61,740 nucleotides of DNA, from contig JBILHQ010000006.1 in NCBI GenBank assembly GCA_044350415.1, positions 1 through 61,740 on the forward strand. Direction: 5' to 3'. The notes beneath the pieces are model-generated. The model was not told where the DNA came from. It was given only the letters and a program-made list of their open reading frames with translations, and searched no databases. Source of the stretch: M3007 sp044350415 (GTDB lineage: Bacteria; Bacteroidota; Bacteroidia; Chitinophagales; Saprospiraceae). Position numbers and translations under genes: made by a program. The first letter of the stretch is position 1. Every line of letters starts with the position of its first letter. Positions 1 through 8,699 of the stretch are shown here, piece after piece.

Positions 1-72
1 AATCATAAATGCAATAGTGATACCCCTGAAGATATCCAGCGACTGAATGCGGTTTTTCAACTTGTCCAACAT
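1..72 (-). CDS. Membrane acyltransferase, DUF5009/HGSNAT-like (N-terminus only)
   Basis: Only the first 24 codons lie in the window; the gene runs off the left edge. It opens with a polar N-terminus followed by RIQSLDIFRGITIAFMI. A SLDxFRG motif leading straight into a first membrane helix is the hallmark start of the DUF5009/DUF1624/heparan-alpha-glucosaminide N-acetyltransferase-like family, multi-pass inner-membrane proteins thought to move acetyl groups onto sugars across the membrane. The ATG lies 34 bases after the stop of the Dabb lipoprotein gene on the same strand, so the two may be co-transcribed. The family call rests on one motif and the position of the first helix. Confidence 0.7.
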   Translation of the reverse strand, partial: MLDKLKNRIQSLDIFRGITIAFMI

Positions 73-106
73 GAATGAAGGCCGTTTCGTAATGATGAAT
101 TAAAAT

Positions 107-496
107 TTATTCTGCCCAGTAATCCAGCACCATCACCTTGTCCAAATGAGGTTTCAACACTTCCACAAAAGCCTGGTGTGCTGGATGGGGCAGGTAGATT
201 TCCCGGTCCTTTTCCGAACTGAACGTCACAAAAAAGCAGTGGGTAAATCCTTGATTCAAATTTTCCGGGCTGTTGTTTTTTCCCCATTCAAAGGCTTTTA
301 CCTCTTTAATTTGAGCGGGTAATGCCTTAAAAGCGTCCTCCACTTTTTTAACATCAGCGGGTGTTGCTTCTTCTTTAAATTTAAACATGACTACGTGACG
401 CAACATTTTTTCGGGGGTTTGCTGCTGTTGTTTTTCCTGGCAGGCAGTGAAAAATCCAATAGATAATAAGGCAAATACAAATAGAAAACTTCTCAT
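107..496 (-). CDS. Dabb-domain lipoprotein
   Basis: A 129-residue protein. Residues 1-19 form a lipoprotein signal ending in the lipobox-like FFTAC, so the mature protein should start at Cys19 and be lipid-anchored. The rest matches a stress-responsive alpha/beta barrel (Dabb) domain: it begins RHVVMFKFKEEA, contains GFTHCFFVTFSSEKDREIYLPHPAHQAFV, here given as the stretch around residues 83-112, and ends in a conserved-type hydrophobic strand VMVLDYWAE. Dabb domains are small ferredoxin-like dimers, mostly of unknown substrate. A near-consensus -7 box (TACCTTTA, 501-508) sits five bases before the ATG; a second perfect box (TACCTTTG, 571-578) is further upstream. The molecular role is unknown. 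Confidence 0.85.
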   Translation of the reverse strand: MRSFLFVFALLSIGFFTACQEKQQQQTPEKMLRHVVMFKFKEEATPADVKKVEDAFKALPAQIKEVKAFEWGKNNSPENLNQGFTHCFFVTFSSEKDREIYLPHPAHQAFVEVLKPHLDKVMVLDYWAE

Positions 497-500
497 GCGG

Positions 501-508
501 TAAAGGTA
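501..508 (-). promoter_or_regulatory. Bacteroidota -7 box upstream of the Dabb gene
   Basis: TACCTTTA on the minus strand, one base off TAnnTTTG, ends five bases before the ATG at 496, which would give an almost leaderless mRNA. A perfect TACCTTTG at 571-578 is an alternative with a leader of about 70 bases. Confidence 0.45.
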
Positions 509-630
509 GCAGTTAATCTTATTTACACCAGTTTACAACAGAAAATTTTGATATTTTCTTATTCAAGCACCAAAGGTATCTTCTAAAGACAGATTACCAG
601 CGTTGGTATGCCACCGGACTGCACTATGCT

Positions 631-1683
631 CTAATCATCCAAACCCGCCACTTTGTCATGGAGCCGGAGATACCGAAAACGCAATTCCGCTATCCAGAAA
701 CCAATAAAACTCCATCCGATAATGGCCGGATAAAAAACCATCCGCATGGTATTATCCAGATCCTGGCTGCCAAAAGCAGGATTGCCGGTAGCGCCAGGGT
801 GCAGACTGGCAAACATCCTTGGCACGATATACAATAAAGGGATCAGTGAGGCGAAGGCAAAAATATTATAAACAGCAGCCAGCCGCGCACCTTTCTCCGG
901 CTCGTCGAAGGAACTACGGAGAATGAAATAAGCCAGATAGATCAGCAATGCCACCACCGTCATCAACTGTTTGATATCATTGCTCCAGGGTTTTCCCCAG
1001 GCATAATTGGCCCAAACCATGCCGGTTACCAATCCTAATAAGCCAAAGACGATGCCCATTTCGGTATATGCAACAGCCTTCTGGTCATTCTCCCGAATAG
1101 GGTTGCGCAAGTATTGGATACTGTTCCAAACGGAAGCAATAAAGAGAAACATGAGCACAAACCACATCGGTACATGGTAATAAGTATTCCGGATGCTTTC
1201 GTAAATTACATTTTGGTAAGGAAATGAAAAACCGGTTTGTTGTGTAAAATGATGCGCATTGGCCTTTTTCCAGGCATCAGGGGCCATTGCGGTATTCGCT
1301 GTATCCTGGCGAATCTCCATACCTGCCGGCAACAAAGAGGTTCCTGCTCCCGGATGATCAATAATGATATTCAGGAAAGAGAACGATAAACTATCCGGCA
1401 ATTTTCCGGGAATATCGAAAGTGGCTTCCACAATGGTATCACTGATAACCTTCACCGAAGTGGCGGCAATTGCATTATCTTCATTGACTGTCAGCCAGGC
1501 ACGGATCGGGTCTGTTGCCGGTTTGGTAAACTGCGTATTGTATCCATAAAACCGCACGGCCAACGGCTGGCCAGTTTTTGTATAGGCCGGTTCTGCCCGC
1601 TGGATACCCGATTTCAAGGGCACTAAAAGACCCGCAAGAAGAGAATAGATGACTAAAACAACTCCTGTTAATTTCCACCACAT
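631..1683 (-). CDS. ccsA: CcsA/CcmC-type cytochrome c biogenesis (haem handling) protein
   Basis: A 350-residue inner-membrane protein. After one N-terminal helix (residues 3-21) there is a periplasmic segment of about 140 residues, then several helices from about residue 170. The segment GMVWANYAWGKPWSNDIKQ at about residues 221-239 is the tryptophan-rich WWD-type haem-binding motif of the CcmC/CcsA/CcmF superfamily, which holds haem at the outer face of the membrane for attachment to apocytochrome c. Conserved-position His residues (for example the HVP near residue 170) would be axial ligands. No ccmE, ccmF or ccsB is next to it here. It follows the GH36-like gene on the same strand with an 86-base gap. 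Family call firm; CcsA versus CcmC naming less so. Confidence 0.85.
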   Translation of the reverse strand: MWWKLTGVVLVIYSLLAGLLVPLKSGIQRAEPAYTKTGQPLAVRFYGYNTQFTKPATDPIRAWLTVNEDNAIAATSVKVISDTIVEATFDIPGKLPDSLSFSFLNIIIDHPGAGTSLLPAGMEIRQDTANTAMAPDAWKKANAHHFTQQTGFSFPYQNVIYESIRNTYYHVPMWFVLMFLFIASVWNSIQYLRNPIRENDQKAVAYTEMGIVFGLLGLVTGMVWANYAWGKPWSNDIKQLMTVVALLIYLAYFILRSSFDEPEKGARLAAVYNIFAFASLIPLLYIVPRMFASLHPGATGNPAFGSQDLDNTMRMVFYPAIIGWSFIGFWIAELRFRYLRLHDKVAGLDD

Positions 1684-1751
1684 AATAAATTGGTATTTTT
1701 AAGTTGAAGCAAAATTGTTTCAGGAACACTGTGGCGTTCCCCATGGAAGCC

Positions 1752-1759
1752 CAAAGGTA
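1752..1759 (-). promoter_or_regulatory. Possible -7 box upstream of the CcsA-like gene
   Basis: Minus-strand TACCTTTG lies 68 bases before the ATG at 1683 and overlaps the gap after the GH36-like gene. It suggests the CcsA-like gene has its own promoter rather than depending on the lpxB transcript. Confidence 0.4.
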
Positions 1760-1769
1760 AACTTCCTTG

Positions 1770-3383
1770 TCAGAATGTCAAAGTTTCGAACGGCCGTAGT
1801 TCAATGGACGTCTGATTTTCCCAAAAGGTTTTCTTCCGGGCAGAAAAATTAGTATAAACTATCCGCTTTTCTCCGTCAAGGGTGACATCAAGCCGCAGGA
1901 GATCGATTTCCAGCCATTGACTTTTATGGTAGTCCGCCAGATGCCACATCGCAATTTCATCCAATTCTGAGCGAATCTCCGGGTCGAGGCTTTCCAGCGA
2001 TCCTTGTACCATCAAAATGTCATTAAACAGCGCATTCAGAAGCGATTGGGTATATTGCATATTGGCCGCTTCGGCTCTTTTAACTTTTTGTAATATCGCA
2101 TTCCTGCCGGCAGTCGCATACGCACGCCCCCTGAAATCCTGTCTGCCAATCGCACTTTGAACGTGCGCAACGGTGGTGGTATTCGGCAAAACCAGGATAT
2201 TTAATTGCCCCAAAGCGGAGCCAACAGGTACATCTGCCCCAAATATAATCCGGTGACCCGACAATTGCCGCAACCACTCAAGCGCATCGTGCATCGCTTG
2301 TCCGCGCGTTTTTCCAGGCGGTGCAGCAGCGGCAGCGACGAATAAATTGGAGAGGAAAAAACTGGTTATTCCCCATTTTTCAATTGCAATATGGAAAAAA
2401 CCACTTAAAAAATCCCTTACCCCAGGATGATAAATATCCAGTATATACGCCTGTTCTCCATTTGGGCAATTGATTTTAAATGGTTGGTTTTTCAGGTCCT
2501 TCACCAGCCAATCCGGATGTTGATTAGCTGTTTTGGATGTTAGCCCGGCCAGCAATGGCGAGAGCGAAAGAGTGGGCGAGAGTCCCTTGCTCTTTGCCCG
2601 CAAGGCGATTTCAGCCGCTAATATTTTTTGTCCGGCCACCCAGTCCCCAATGGTCGCCCAGCCGTCATCTATTAATACACCGGTAAACGGCAAACCAGCA
2701 ACAGCAGCCTGCTCAATTCCTTTTTCCACCTGTATAAGATCCGTACATCCGGCAGTCGACCAAAGCCAGGCTTTTTCAATATTCGGACGGTGGAGGTCCA
2801 ATTTTTGACAGTACCGATCAACAATACCAGGCACTTTCCCACTTATACTGCAAAAGCGGAGTAATGGAAAGGAGTGGCTCAATGAAAGGCCGCCTTGATT
2901 CAGGTCTTTCTGAATACGCATGATCTCCTGACCAGCATCATAACTGAATACCGTAAACCCGGTTGTCTCCTTTGTGGAACCCACCAGTAAATCAGAGGCA
3001 TTGCCCTGAAAAACACTAAAATTCCAGGAATGGAAAATACCGCCAGCTGAAATAAGATACCGAAATGATTGATCCCCTTTCCACATACCTTCTTCAGGAA
3101 GTGTTTTTTCAGCGAATAACCGACTCCCCGAAGGATTGGAACTCTGCCAGCCATTCGTGTTAATCGAAACATAGGCAGCCGCTGGAAGGTGAAACTCCAC
3201 GACTATTTTACCGATCAGGACATCCTGTTTGGGATGCAAATAAAGGGACCAATCATGTTCGTGGTTGCCTAACGTTTCGTACTGAAAATCAACGTAAAAG
3301 GTGTCAAAGAGGTTGATTTTGCCAGGGTTCAGTTCGTACGGTTGCCCATCGACGATTAAAAGGGCTTGTCGGAAATTCAGCAT
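1770..3383 (-). CDS. GH36-like protein, probable pseudoenzyme
   Basis: A 537-residue protein with no signal peptide. The middle matches a GH36/clan-D TIM barrel: GVLIDDGW near residue 235 fits the family's strand-2 DDGW motif, and the RGQAMHDALEWLRQLSG stretch matches the conserved RxQAlrxgLexiRexxG helix. Length is short against typical GH36 enzymes (about 650-750). The nucleophile Asp expected in a FKLDFLY-type strand is replaced: the corresponding segment reads WGITSFFLSNLF (about residues 335-346). The acid/base Asp expected in an RIGPDV-type segment is also missing: LNILVLPNTT (about 393-402) lacks both its Arg and Asp. So the fold is retained while hydrolysis by the usual double-displacement route looks impossible. 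Its ATG overlaps the 3' end of lpxB by 7 bases, implying translational coupling. A binding or non-hydrolytic role is inference. Confidence 0.75.
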   Translation of the reverse strand: MLNFRQALLIVDGQPYELNPGKINLFDTFYVDFQYETLGNHEHDWSLYLHPKQDVLIGKIVVEFHLPAAAYVSINTNGWQSSNPSGSRLFAEKTLPEEGMWKGDQSFRYLISAGGIFHSWNFSVFQGNASDLLVGSTKETTGFTVFSYDAGQEIMRIQKDLNQGGLSLSHSFPLLRFCSISGKVPGIVDRYCQKLDLHRPNIEKAWLWSTAGCTDLIQVEKGIEQAAVAGLPFTGVLIDDGWATIGDWVAGQKILAAEIALRAKSKGLSPTLSLSPLLAGLTSKTANQHPDWLVKDLKNQPFKINCPNGEQAYILDIYHPGVRDFLSGFFHIAIEKWGITSFFLSNLFVAAAAAPPGKTRGQAMHDALEWLRQLSGHRIIFGADVPVGSALGQLNILVLPNTTTVAHVQSAIGRQDFRGRAYATAGRNAILQKVKRAEAANMQYTQSLLNALFNDILMVQGSLESLDPEIRSELDEIAMWHLADYHKSQWLEIDLLRLDVTLDGEKRIVYTNFSARKKTFWENQTSIELRPFETLTF

Positions 3384-4477
3384 AAGTCCAGTATGGCTTT
3401 GGCGGCGTTAAAGGATGCTCCGGATTCTCCCAAAACCGATCGGATACGGGCATATTCCAGTTGTAAGGTTTTCCTTTTTTCAGGTGCGAGTATTTCCTGT
3501 AATGCGGTAATTAGATGCGCGCTATTTAACTCATCCTGAATGAGTTCGCTTACTACAGGCGCATCGGCAATCAAATTGACAAGCGAAATATACTTAATAT
3601 TCACTATTCTTTTGGCGATAGCAAATGATATCGGGTTGCCAGCATAGCAAACCACCTGCGGGGTGCCCAATAAAGCAGTTTCGAGGGTGGAAGTACCCGA
3701 TTTGACCAAAGCCGCGTCGGCATCCCGCAAAACCTGGTAGGTATCCCCACTGACTATTTTAACATTGGGGTAATCCCTGGCAAAGCTGGCATAATAGTCT
3801 TTCGGCAAGGCCGTGGAGGCCGCGATGGTAAACGTGTAATCGGGGAATGCATCGGTAACCGAAAGCATGACCGGCAAAATCTTTTTTACTTCCTGCCGCC
3901 GGCTTCCGGGAAGTAATGCGATTTTCTTCGTAGCCGCTGCATTTGTACGGATAGTTGCCGGAATGACATCGAGCAGCGGGTGTCCAACAAACGTCGATGC
4001 TACCTGGTATTGTTGATAAAAAGCGGTCTCAAAAGGCAAAATCACCAGCATTTTATCAATGTCCCTTTTAATAGCGTGCACCCGTGACTTGTGCCAGGCC
4101 CAGATTTGAGGCGAAATATAATAGACGATTTTGGTCTTCATTTTGCCGGCATTCACAGATGCGCGCAACCACCTGGCAATCCGCAGATTAAAGCCTGGAT
4201 AATCGATTAATATTACTGCATCGGGTTGAAATGCTGCAATATCTTTTTTGCAAAACCGGATATTTCCCATGATGGTACGCAAATTCACAAGTACTTCCAC
4301 AAAACCCATAAACGCCAGTTCCCGGTAATGTTTAACCAGGTGTCCACCTGCGTCCTGCATCATTTCACCTCCCCAAACCCTGCATTCTACACCAGGATGA
4401 ATATCCTTCAGTGCTTTAATCAAATTGGATCCATGTAAATCACCAGATGCTTCGCCAGCAATGATATAAAGTTTCAT
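3377..4477 (-). CDS. lpxB: Lipid-A-disaccharide synthase
   Basis: A 366-residue enzyme that condenses UDP-2,3-diacylglucosamine with lipid X to make the tetra-acyl disaccharide of lipid A at the inner membrane. It shows the family's landmarks in order: IAGEASGDLHG at the N-terminus, a VWGGEMMQDAGG segment, the ISPQIWAWHKSR motif, LPGSRRQEV at the start of the C-terminal GT-B half, and SGTSTLETALLGTPQVVCY as the nucleotide-sugar binding region. The reading frame stays open upstream to 4705, but homology begins at MKLYIIAGEASG, so the ATG at 4475-4477 is the start. A TATTTTTG box ends five bases before it, so the mRNA may be leaderless. It overlaps the downstream GH36-like gene by 7 bases and is divergent from mutS2. 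Confidence 0.96.
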   Translation of the reverse strand: MKLYIIAGEASGDLHGSNLIKALKDIHPGVECRVWGGEMMQDAGGHLVKHYRELAFMGFVEVLVNLRTIMGNIRFCKKDIAAFQPDAVILIDYPGFNLRIARWLRASVNAGKMKTKIVYYISPQIWAWHKSRVHAIKRDIDKMLVILPFETAFYQQYQVASTFVGHPLLDVIPATIRTNAAATKKIALLPGSRRQEVKKILPVMLSVTDAFPDYTFTIAASTALPKDYYASFARDYPNVKIVSGDTYQVLRDADAALVKSGTSTLETALLGTPQVVCYAGNPISFAIAKRIVNIKYISLVNLIADAPVVSELIQDELNSAHLITALQEILAPEKRKTLQLEYARIRSVLGESGASFNAAKAILDLC

Positions 4478-4481
4478 GGGG

Positions 4482-4489
4482 CAAAAATA
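4482..4489 (-). promoter_or_regulatory. -7 box of lpxB
   Basis: Minus-strand TATTTTTG, a perfect TAnnTTTG, ends five bases before the lpxB ATG at 4477. If transcription starts the usual four to six bases downstream of the box, lpxB is leaderless. Confidence 0.6.
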
Positions 4490-4533
4490 GGGAAATAAGG
4501 AACTAATAAAGCCAATAATTGTTATTGGAGCCG

Positions 4534-4541
4534 TAACTTTG
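4534..4541 (+). promoter_or_regulatory. -7 box of mutS2
   Basis: TAACTTTG, a perfect TAnnTTTG, lies 12 bases before the first mutS2 ATG at 4554. It overlaps the TTG at 4539 that opens the longest reading frame, which argues against that TTG as start. It is back to back with the lpxB box, 44 bases away. Confidence 0.6.
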
Positions 4542-4553
4542 CCGTTATACAAT

Positions 4554-6950
4554 ATGATGCACTTTGAACCACGCGATGTTTTTCGCAAATTAGAATTTGA
4601 TAAAGTATTAGAACTGCTGGAGCGGGAAGCCATCACACCGATGGCTGCCGAAATGCTTGCAGCGTTGACGCCGGACACTTCATTCGAGCGTATTGACCGA
4701 TCCATGCGGGAAGTGAGGGACTGGAAATTAGCCCTGGAAAAAAATGACCGGATTCCTGTATCGGCATTCTCCGATATTCGCGGTGACCTGAGAATGCTGG
4801 AAATTGAAGGGTTTACCCTGCAATCTGAAGCATTTCAGGGCATTCTCCGCATTCTGATGAACATGAGGGATTTATTCCGTTATTTCACGCCAACCGTGAA
4901 GCGGGAGATCTATCCTAAAATCTACGATATCTTTCGGCCATTGAGCTATGACGAAGGTTTGTCTAAAGCCATTATGGCGGTATTTGATGAAAAAGGCGAT
5001 ATTCGACCGGATGCATCGCCGGAACTACAGCGTATTCGCCGGGAAATTATGTCACGGACCCGTGATTTGGACAGTAAGTTCCGGCAAATTGTTCAGGAAT
5101 TTCGGGCAAAAGGTTGGTTGGCTGATAGTCCGGAAAGTATCCGTAACGGTCGTCGGGTGCTTGCTGTTCCTGCAGAGCACAAACGCAAGATCAGGGGTAT
5201 CATTCATGACGAATCCGACACAGGGCGTACTGCATTTATCGAACCCGATCTGGTGATCGAAATCAATAATGATATTTTTGACCTGGAGCACGATGAAAAA
5301 CGGGAAATTTTTAAAATTCTCAAAAATCTAAGTGACCAGGTACGGCCGTATGGGCCCGTAATTCACAACTATCTGGAAGTCTTGGTGCGGTGCGATGTTA
5401 TTCAGGCCAAGGCACGACTTGCTTTGGCGATGCGCGCCGGTATGCCGATTTTGAAAGAAAAGCCGATATTTAGTGTGCGAAAGGCTTATCACCCTTTGCT
5501 TTATCTGAAGAATAAAGGCCTGAACCGCAAAACGGTTCCGTTTGATTTAAAACTGAATTCAGAGAACTATATTCTCATGCTTTCAGGACCCAATGCCGGC
5601 GGAAAGTCCATTACCATGAAATCGGTCGGATTGCTGCAAATGATGGTACAAAGCGGGTTATTGATTCCCTGCCATGAACTGAGCGAACTGGGTATTTTTA
5701 ACCAGATTTTTGCAGATATCGGCGATCAGCAAAGTTTGGAAGATGACCTTTCCACTTATTCCTCCCGGCTCCAAAACGCCAAGGTCTTTTTAGAGAAGGT
5801 CACACCGCAGACATTAGTACTGATCGATGAAATGGGTAGCGGCACCGACCCTAAGCCCGGTGGTGCCATTGCAGAAGGTATTCTGCGCCAATTGCACCGT
5901 AAAGGCGCATTTGTGGTGGTGACGACCCACTACTCCAACCTGAAAGTTTTCGCATTCCGGAATCCGGGTATTCTCAACGCAAACATGCACTTCGACAAGG
6001 ATACGCTTTCGCCCACTTACGAATTGAAAGTAGGCAGACCAGGAAGTAGCTATGCTTTTGAGATCGCTACCAAAAGTGGTTTGCACCGCGACCTGATAGA
6101 CTACGCCCGCAAACGAACAGGGTCGGAGACTGCCGTGGATGATGTGTTGATCGAATTACAACGGGAAAAGCAGGAACTGGAAGAAAAATTGCGATCAGTC
6201 TACGAAAAGGAACAGTCGCTGCAGCGCCTTATTACTTCTTATGATAGTATGAATAACGACCTTGAATTAGGTCGAAAGCGCTTGAAAATGGAGCAAAAAG
6301 AGTTTGATCTCCGGCAATCAGCTAATACTTCCCGGGAAGTAGATAAACTAATCAGGGAATTAAAGGAGACCAGAAGTCTCGAAAAAGCACAGCAAGTCAG
6401 TCTGCAAATGAAGACCGACCGTGCCGAAAAGGCGCGGGAAGTGGATGCGATTAATGAACAAGTAGTCAGATTAGAAGAGCAAAATACGCCATCTGCAGGT
6501 TTTAAACCGCTGGAGATTGGTGATTATGTGCGCCTTCGTGCCGGTGGTGCAAGTGGTCGGATTGAACAAATAAAAGGGACCAAGGCGACTGTTTCTATGG
6601 GACAAATGAACGTCATGGTGCTGCTCCGCGATCTGCTCCCTGTAGCTGCTCCTGTTCAACACAACCAGAGTTCGCACGCTACTGATATCAGGCAAGTGGC
6701 TGCTTTTGAAGGGAAAATTGACCTTCGCGGACTTTCACGGGAAGAGGCATTGATGCAATTAGAAAAATTTGTCGATAATGCCCTGCTTTCCAGCGCTTCC
6801 ACGCTTCGTATCCTTCATGGAAAAGGAGATGGAATCCTGCGCAAAGCAGTCAAACAGAAACTTCGCGAATACGGCGGCAACGTCAGCAATGTGTACCACC
6901 CCGAACAGGAATTGGGCGGCGATGGCGTGACCGTTGTTGAATTGGCGTGA
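4554..6950 (+). CDS. mutS2: MutS2 family endonuclease/ATPase with Smr domain
   Basis: About 798 residues. MutS2 proteins bind branched or recombination DNA, or collided ribosomes in some bacteria, and lack the mismatch-recognition domain of MutS1. Order of parts: N-terminal clamp/lever region (to about 320), ATPase with Walker A SGPNAGGKSITMKS (about 345), Walker B TLVLIDEMGSGTDPKPGGA (about 425), a long charged coiled coil (about 510-650), a KOW-like segment, and a C-terminal Smr nuclease domain opening with DLRGLSREEA and holding LHGKGDGILR near residue 760. Two adjacent ATGs (4554, 4557) are both plausible starts just after the -7 box. Convergent with pyrG, with a hairpin between the two stop codons. 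Confidence 0.95.
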   Translation: MMHFEPRDVFRKLEFDKVLELLEREAITPMAAEMLAALTPDTSFERIDRSMREVRDWKLALEKNDRIPVSAFSDIRGDLRMLEIEGFTLQSEAFQGILRILMNMRDLFRYFTPTVKREIYPKIYDIFRPLSYDEGLSKAIMAVFDEKGDIRPDASPELQRIRREIMSRTRDLDSKFRQIVQEFRAKGWLADSPESIRNGRRVLAVPAEHKRKIRGIIHDESDTGRTAFIEPDLVIEINNDIFDLEHDEKREIFKILKNLSDQVRPYGPVIHNYLEVLVRCDVIQAKARLALAMRAGMPILKEKPIFSVRKAYHPLLYLKNKGLNRKTVPFDLKLNSENYILMLSGPNAGGKSITMKSVGLLQMMVQSGLLIPCHELSELGIFNQIFADIGDQQSLEDDLSTYSSRLQNAKVFLEKVTPQTLVLIDEMGSGTDPKPGGAIAEGILRQLHRKGAFVVVTTHYSNLKVFAFRNPGILNANMHFDKDTLSPTYELKVGRPGSSYAFEIATKSGLHRDLIDYARKRTGSETAVDDVLIELQREKQELEEKLRSVYEKEQSLQRLITSYDSMNNDLELGRKRLKMEQKEFDLRQSANTSREVDKLIRELKETRSLEKAQQVSLQMKTDRAEKAREVDAINEQVVRLEEQNTPSAGFKPLEIGDYVRLRAGGASGRIEQIKGTKATVSMGQMNVMVLLRDLLPVAAPVQHNQSSHATDIRQVAAFEGKIDLRGLSREEALMQLEKFVDNALLSSASTLRILHGKGDGILRKAVKQKLREYGGNVSNVYHPEQELGGDGVTVVELA

Positions 6951-6960
6951 TGATTTGAAT

Positions 6961-6988
6961 ACCGAATGTCGAAGTATCGACATTCGGT
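6961..6988. terminator. 12-bp perfect hairpin between mutS2 and pyrG
   Basis: ACCGAATGTCGA (6961-6972) pairs perfectly with TCGACATTCGGT (6977-6988) around an AGTA loop. The core word TGTCGAAGTATCGAnATTC recurs as a direct repeat at 7004-7022, next to the pyrG stop. It lies between two converging genes and could end transcription both ways, but it has no U tract. Confidence 0.6.
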
Positions 6989-7024
6989 CTGGGTTATTGA
7001 GCCTGTCGAAGTATCGATATTCAA

Positions 7025-8635
7025 TCACTGCTTAATCTTTCCCGCAGCTTTTACAAAATCCACAAACAGCGGATGGGGGCGTTCGACCGTACTTTTTAAT
7101 TCAGGGTGAAACTGTACGCCCACAAACCAGGGATGGTCTTTCAACTCAATGATTTCTACCAGGTTGGTATCCGGATTGGTTCCGGCGATGACCATACCCG
7201 CTTTTTCAAAAACCTCCAGATAAGCGTTGTTAAATTCCCAACGGTGGCGGTGGCGTTCGCTGATTGTTACATGCTGGTATGCAGCGTATGATTTTGTTTT
7301 TTTCTTTAATTCGCAGGGATAAGCGCCGAGTCGCATGGTACCGCCTTTTTGGACGATCATTTTTTGTTCCGGCATCAGATCAATGACGGGATTCGCTGTA
7401 TTAGGTGATACTTCCGTGGAAGCAGCGTCAGTAAGTCCCAATACATTTTGGGCAAATTCGACGCTTGCACATTGCATCCCCAAACAAATACCGAAGAACG
7501 GAATTTTATTTTCACGGGCAAAGCGAATGGCTTTTAGTTTACCTTCAATACCTCTTTCTCCAAAACCAGGTGCCACCAAAATACCTTGTAGTCCGGACAA
7601 TGCATCAGACACCGATTTATAACTGCCTTCTAATTGTTCCGCATGAATTGGTCGTACTTTGACCTTGCACTCGTTTATCGCCCCGGCATGTACAAATGAC
7701 TCATAAATAGACTTATACGCATCGGGGAGTTCGTTGTATTTGCCCACTAATCCGATATGCACCTCGTGTGTCGGGTTTTTCAGTTTACCGAGGAATGATT
7801 TCCAGGAAGTCAGGTTCGGTTCCCGGCGATCATTGAGGTGCAATTTGGAAATCACCACGGAATCGAGGCGTTCTTTCAGCATGAGCAACGGCACATCATA
7901 GATACTTTCTGCATCCAGGGCCTCAATCACCGAACTGGTTTCCACATTACAGAATTGCGCCAATTTCCGGCGGATATCCATACTAATACTGTATTCCGAC
8001 CGGCAGACCAGTATATCCGGCTGAACGCCAAGACTCAACAGTTCTTTGACAGAGTGTTGGGTGGGTTTTGTTTTTAATTCACCGGCTGCTTTGAGAAAAG
8101 GCACCAGTGTCAGGTGAATCACGATACAATTGTCGCGGCCCAATTCCCAACGTACCTGGCGAACCGACTCCACATAAGGAAGCGATTCAATATCGCCCAC
8201 CGTACCGCCCAATTCCGTTAAAACAATATCGTAATTGCCGCTTTGGCCCAACAGGAGCATGCGGCGTTTAATCTCATCGGTAATATGCGGTACCACTTGC
8301 ACCGTTTTTCCCAAATAAGCGCCTTCCCGCTCTTTATTAATGACTGTTTGGTAAACCGAACCAGTGGTTACATTGTTTGCCTGAGAGGTCGGGACGTTTA
8401 AAAAACGTTCGTAATGACCCAAGTCAAGGTCTGTTTCAGCACCATCGTCGGTGACATAACATTCGCCGTGTTCGTACGGGTTCAGTGTGCCGGGATCGAC
8501 ATTAAGGTAAGGATCAAATTTTTGAATGGTGACGGAAAAACCGCGGGCCTGTAATAATTTGGCCAATGATGCACAGAGGATGCCTTTTCCTAAAGAAGAG
8601 GTTACACCACCCGTAACAAAGATATATTTTGTCAT
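7025..8635 (-). CDS. pyrG: CTP synthase
   Basis: A 536-residue cytosolic enzyme that aminates UTP to CTP with glutamine and ATP. The N-terminal synthetase domain begins KYIFVTGGVTSSLGKGI, the ATP P-loop region, followed by QKFDPYLNVDPGTLNPYEHG and the LGGTVGDIESLP segment. The C-terminal class I glutaminase carries the nucleophile Cys in FFGICLGMQCAS (about residue 385) and the His-Glu pair in QFHPEL near residue 515. Full length for the family. It is divergent from lipB with only 64 bases between start codons, and a perfect TACCTTTG box lies 26 bases before its ATG. Confidence 0.98.
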   Translation of the reverse strand: MTKYIFVTGGVTSSLGKGILCASLAKLLQARGFSVTIQKFDPYLNVDPGTLNPYEHGECYVTDDGAETDLDLGHYERFLNVPTSQANNVTTGSVYQTVINKEREGAYLGKTVQVVPHITDEIKRRMLLLGQSGNYDIVLTELGGTVGDIESLPYVESVRQVRWELGRDNCIVIHLTLVPFLKAAGELKTKPTQHSVKELLSLGVQPDILVCRSEYSISMDIRRKLAQFCNVETSSVIEALDAESIYDVPLLMLKERLDSVVISKLHLNDRREPNLTSWKSFLGKLKNPTHEVHIGLVGKYNELPDAYKSIYESFVHAGAINECKVKVRPIHAEQLEGSYKSVSDALSGLQGILVAPGFGERGIEGKLKAIRFARENKIPFFGICLGMQCASVEFAQNVLGLTDAASTEVSPNTANPVIDLMPEQKMIVQKGGTMRLGAYPCELKKKTKSYAAYQHVTISERHRHRWEFNNAYLEVFEKAGMVIAGTNPDTNLVEIIELKDHPWFVGVQFHPELKSTVERPHPLFVDFVKAAGKIKQ

Positions 8636-8661
8636 GTAAGCGTTCGTAATGTTACGGGATG

Positions 8662-8669
8662 CAAAGGTA
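8662..8669 (-). promoter_or_regulatory. -7 box of pyrG
   Basis: Minus-strand TACCTTTG, a perfect match, 26 bases before the ATG at 8635. The leader would be about 20 bases and contains the small palindrome CGTAATGTTACG (8645-8656). Confidence 0.6.
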
Positions 8670-8681
8670 TACCGAATACGC

Positions 8682-8689
8682 TAACTTTG
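8682..8689 (+). promoter_or_regulatory. -7 box of lipB
   Basis: TAACTTTG, a perfect TAnnTTTG, 10 bases before the ATG at 8700, so the leader would be only about six bases. It is divergent from the pyrG box 12 bases away, so the two polymerases would compete for overlapping DNA. Confidence 0.6.
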
Positions 8690-8699
8690 CGCCATCTGT

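Noticed and set aside
4478..4705. N-terminal extension of the lpxB frame
   Set aside because: Homology begins at MKLYIIAGEASG; the extension runs through the mutS2 promoter and its first 50 codons in antisense and covers the lpxB -7 box.
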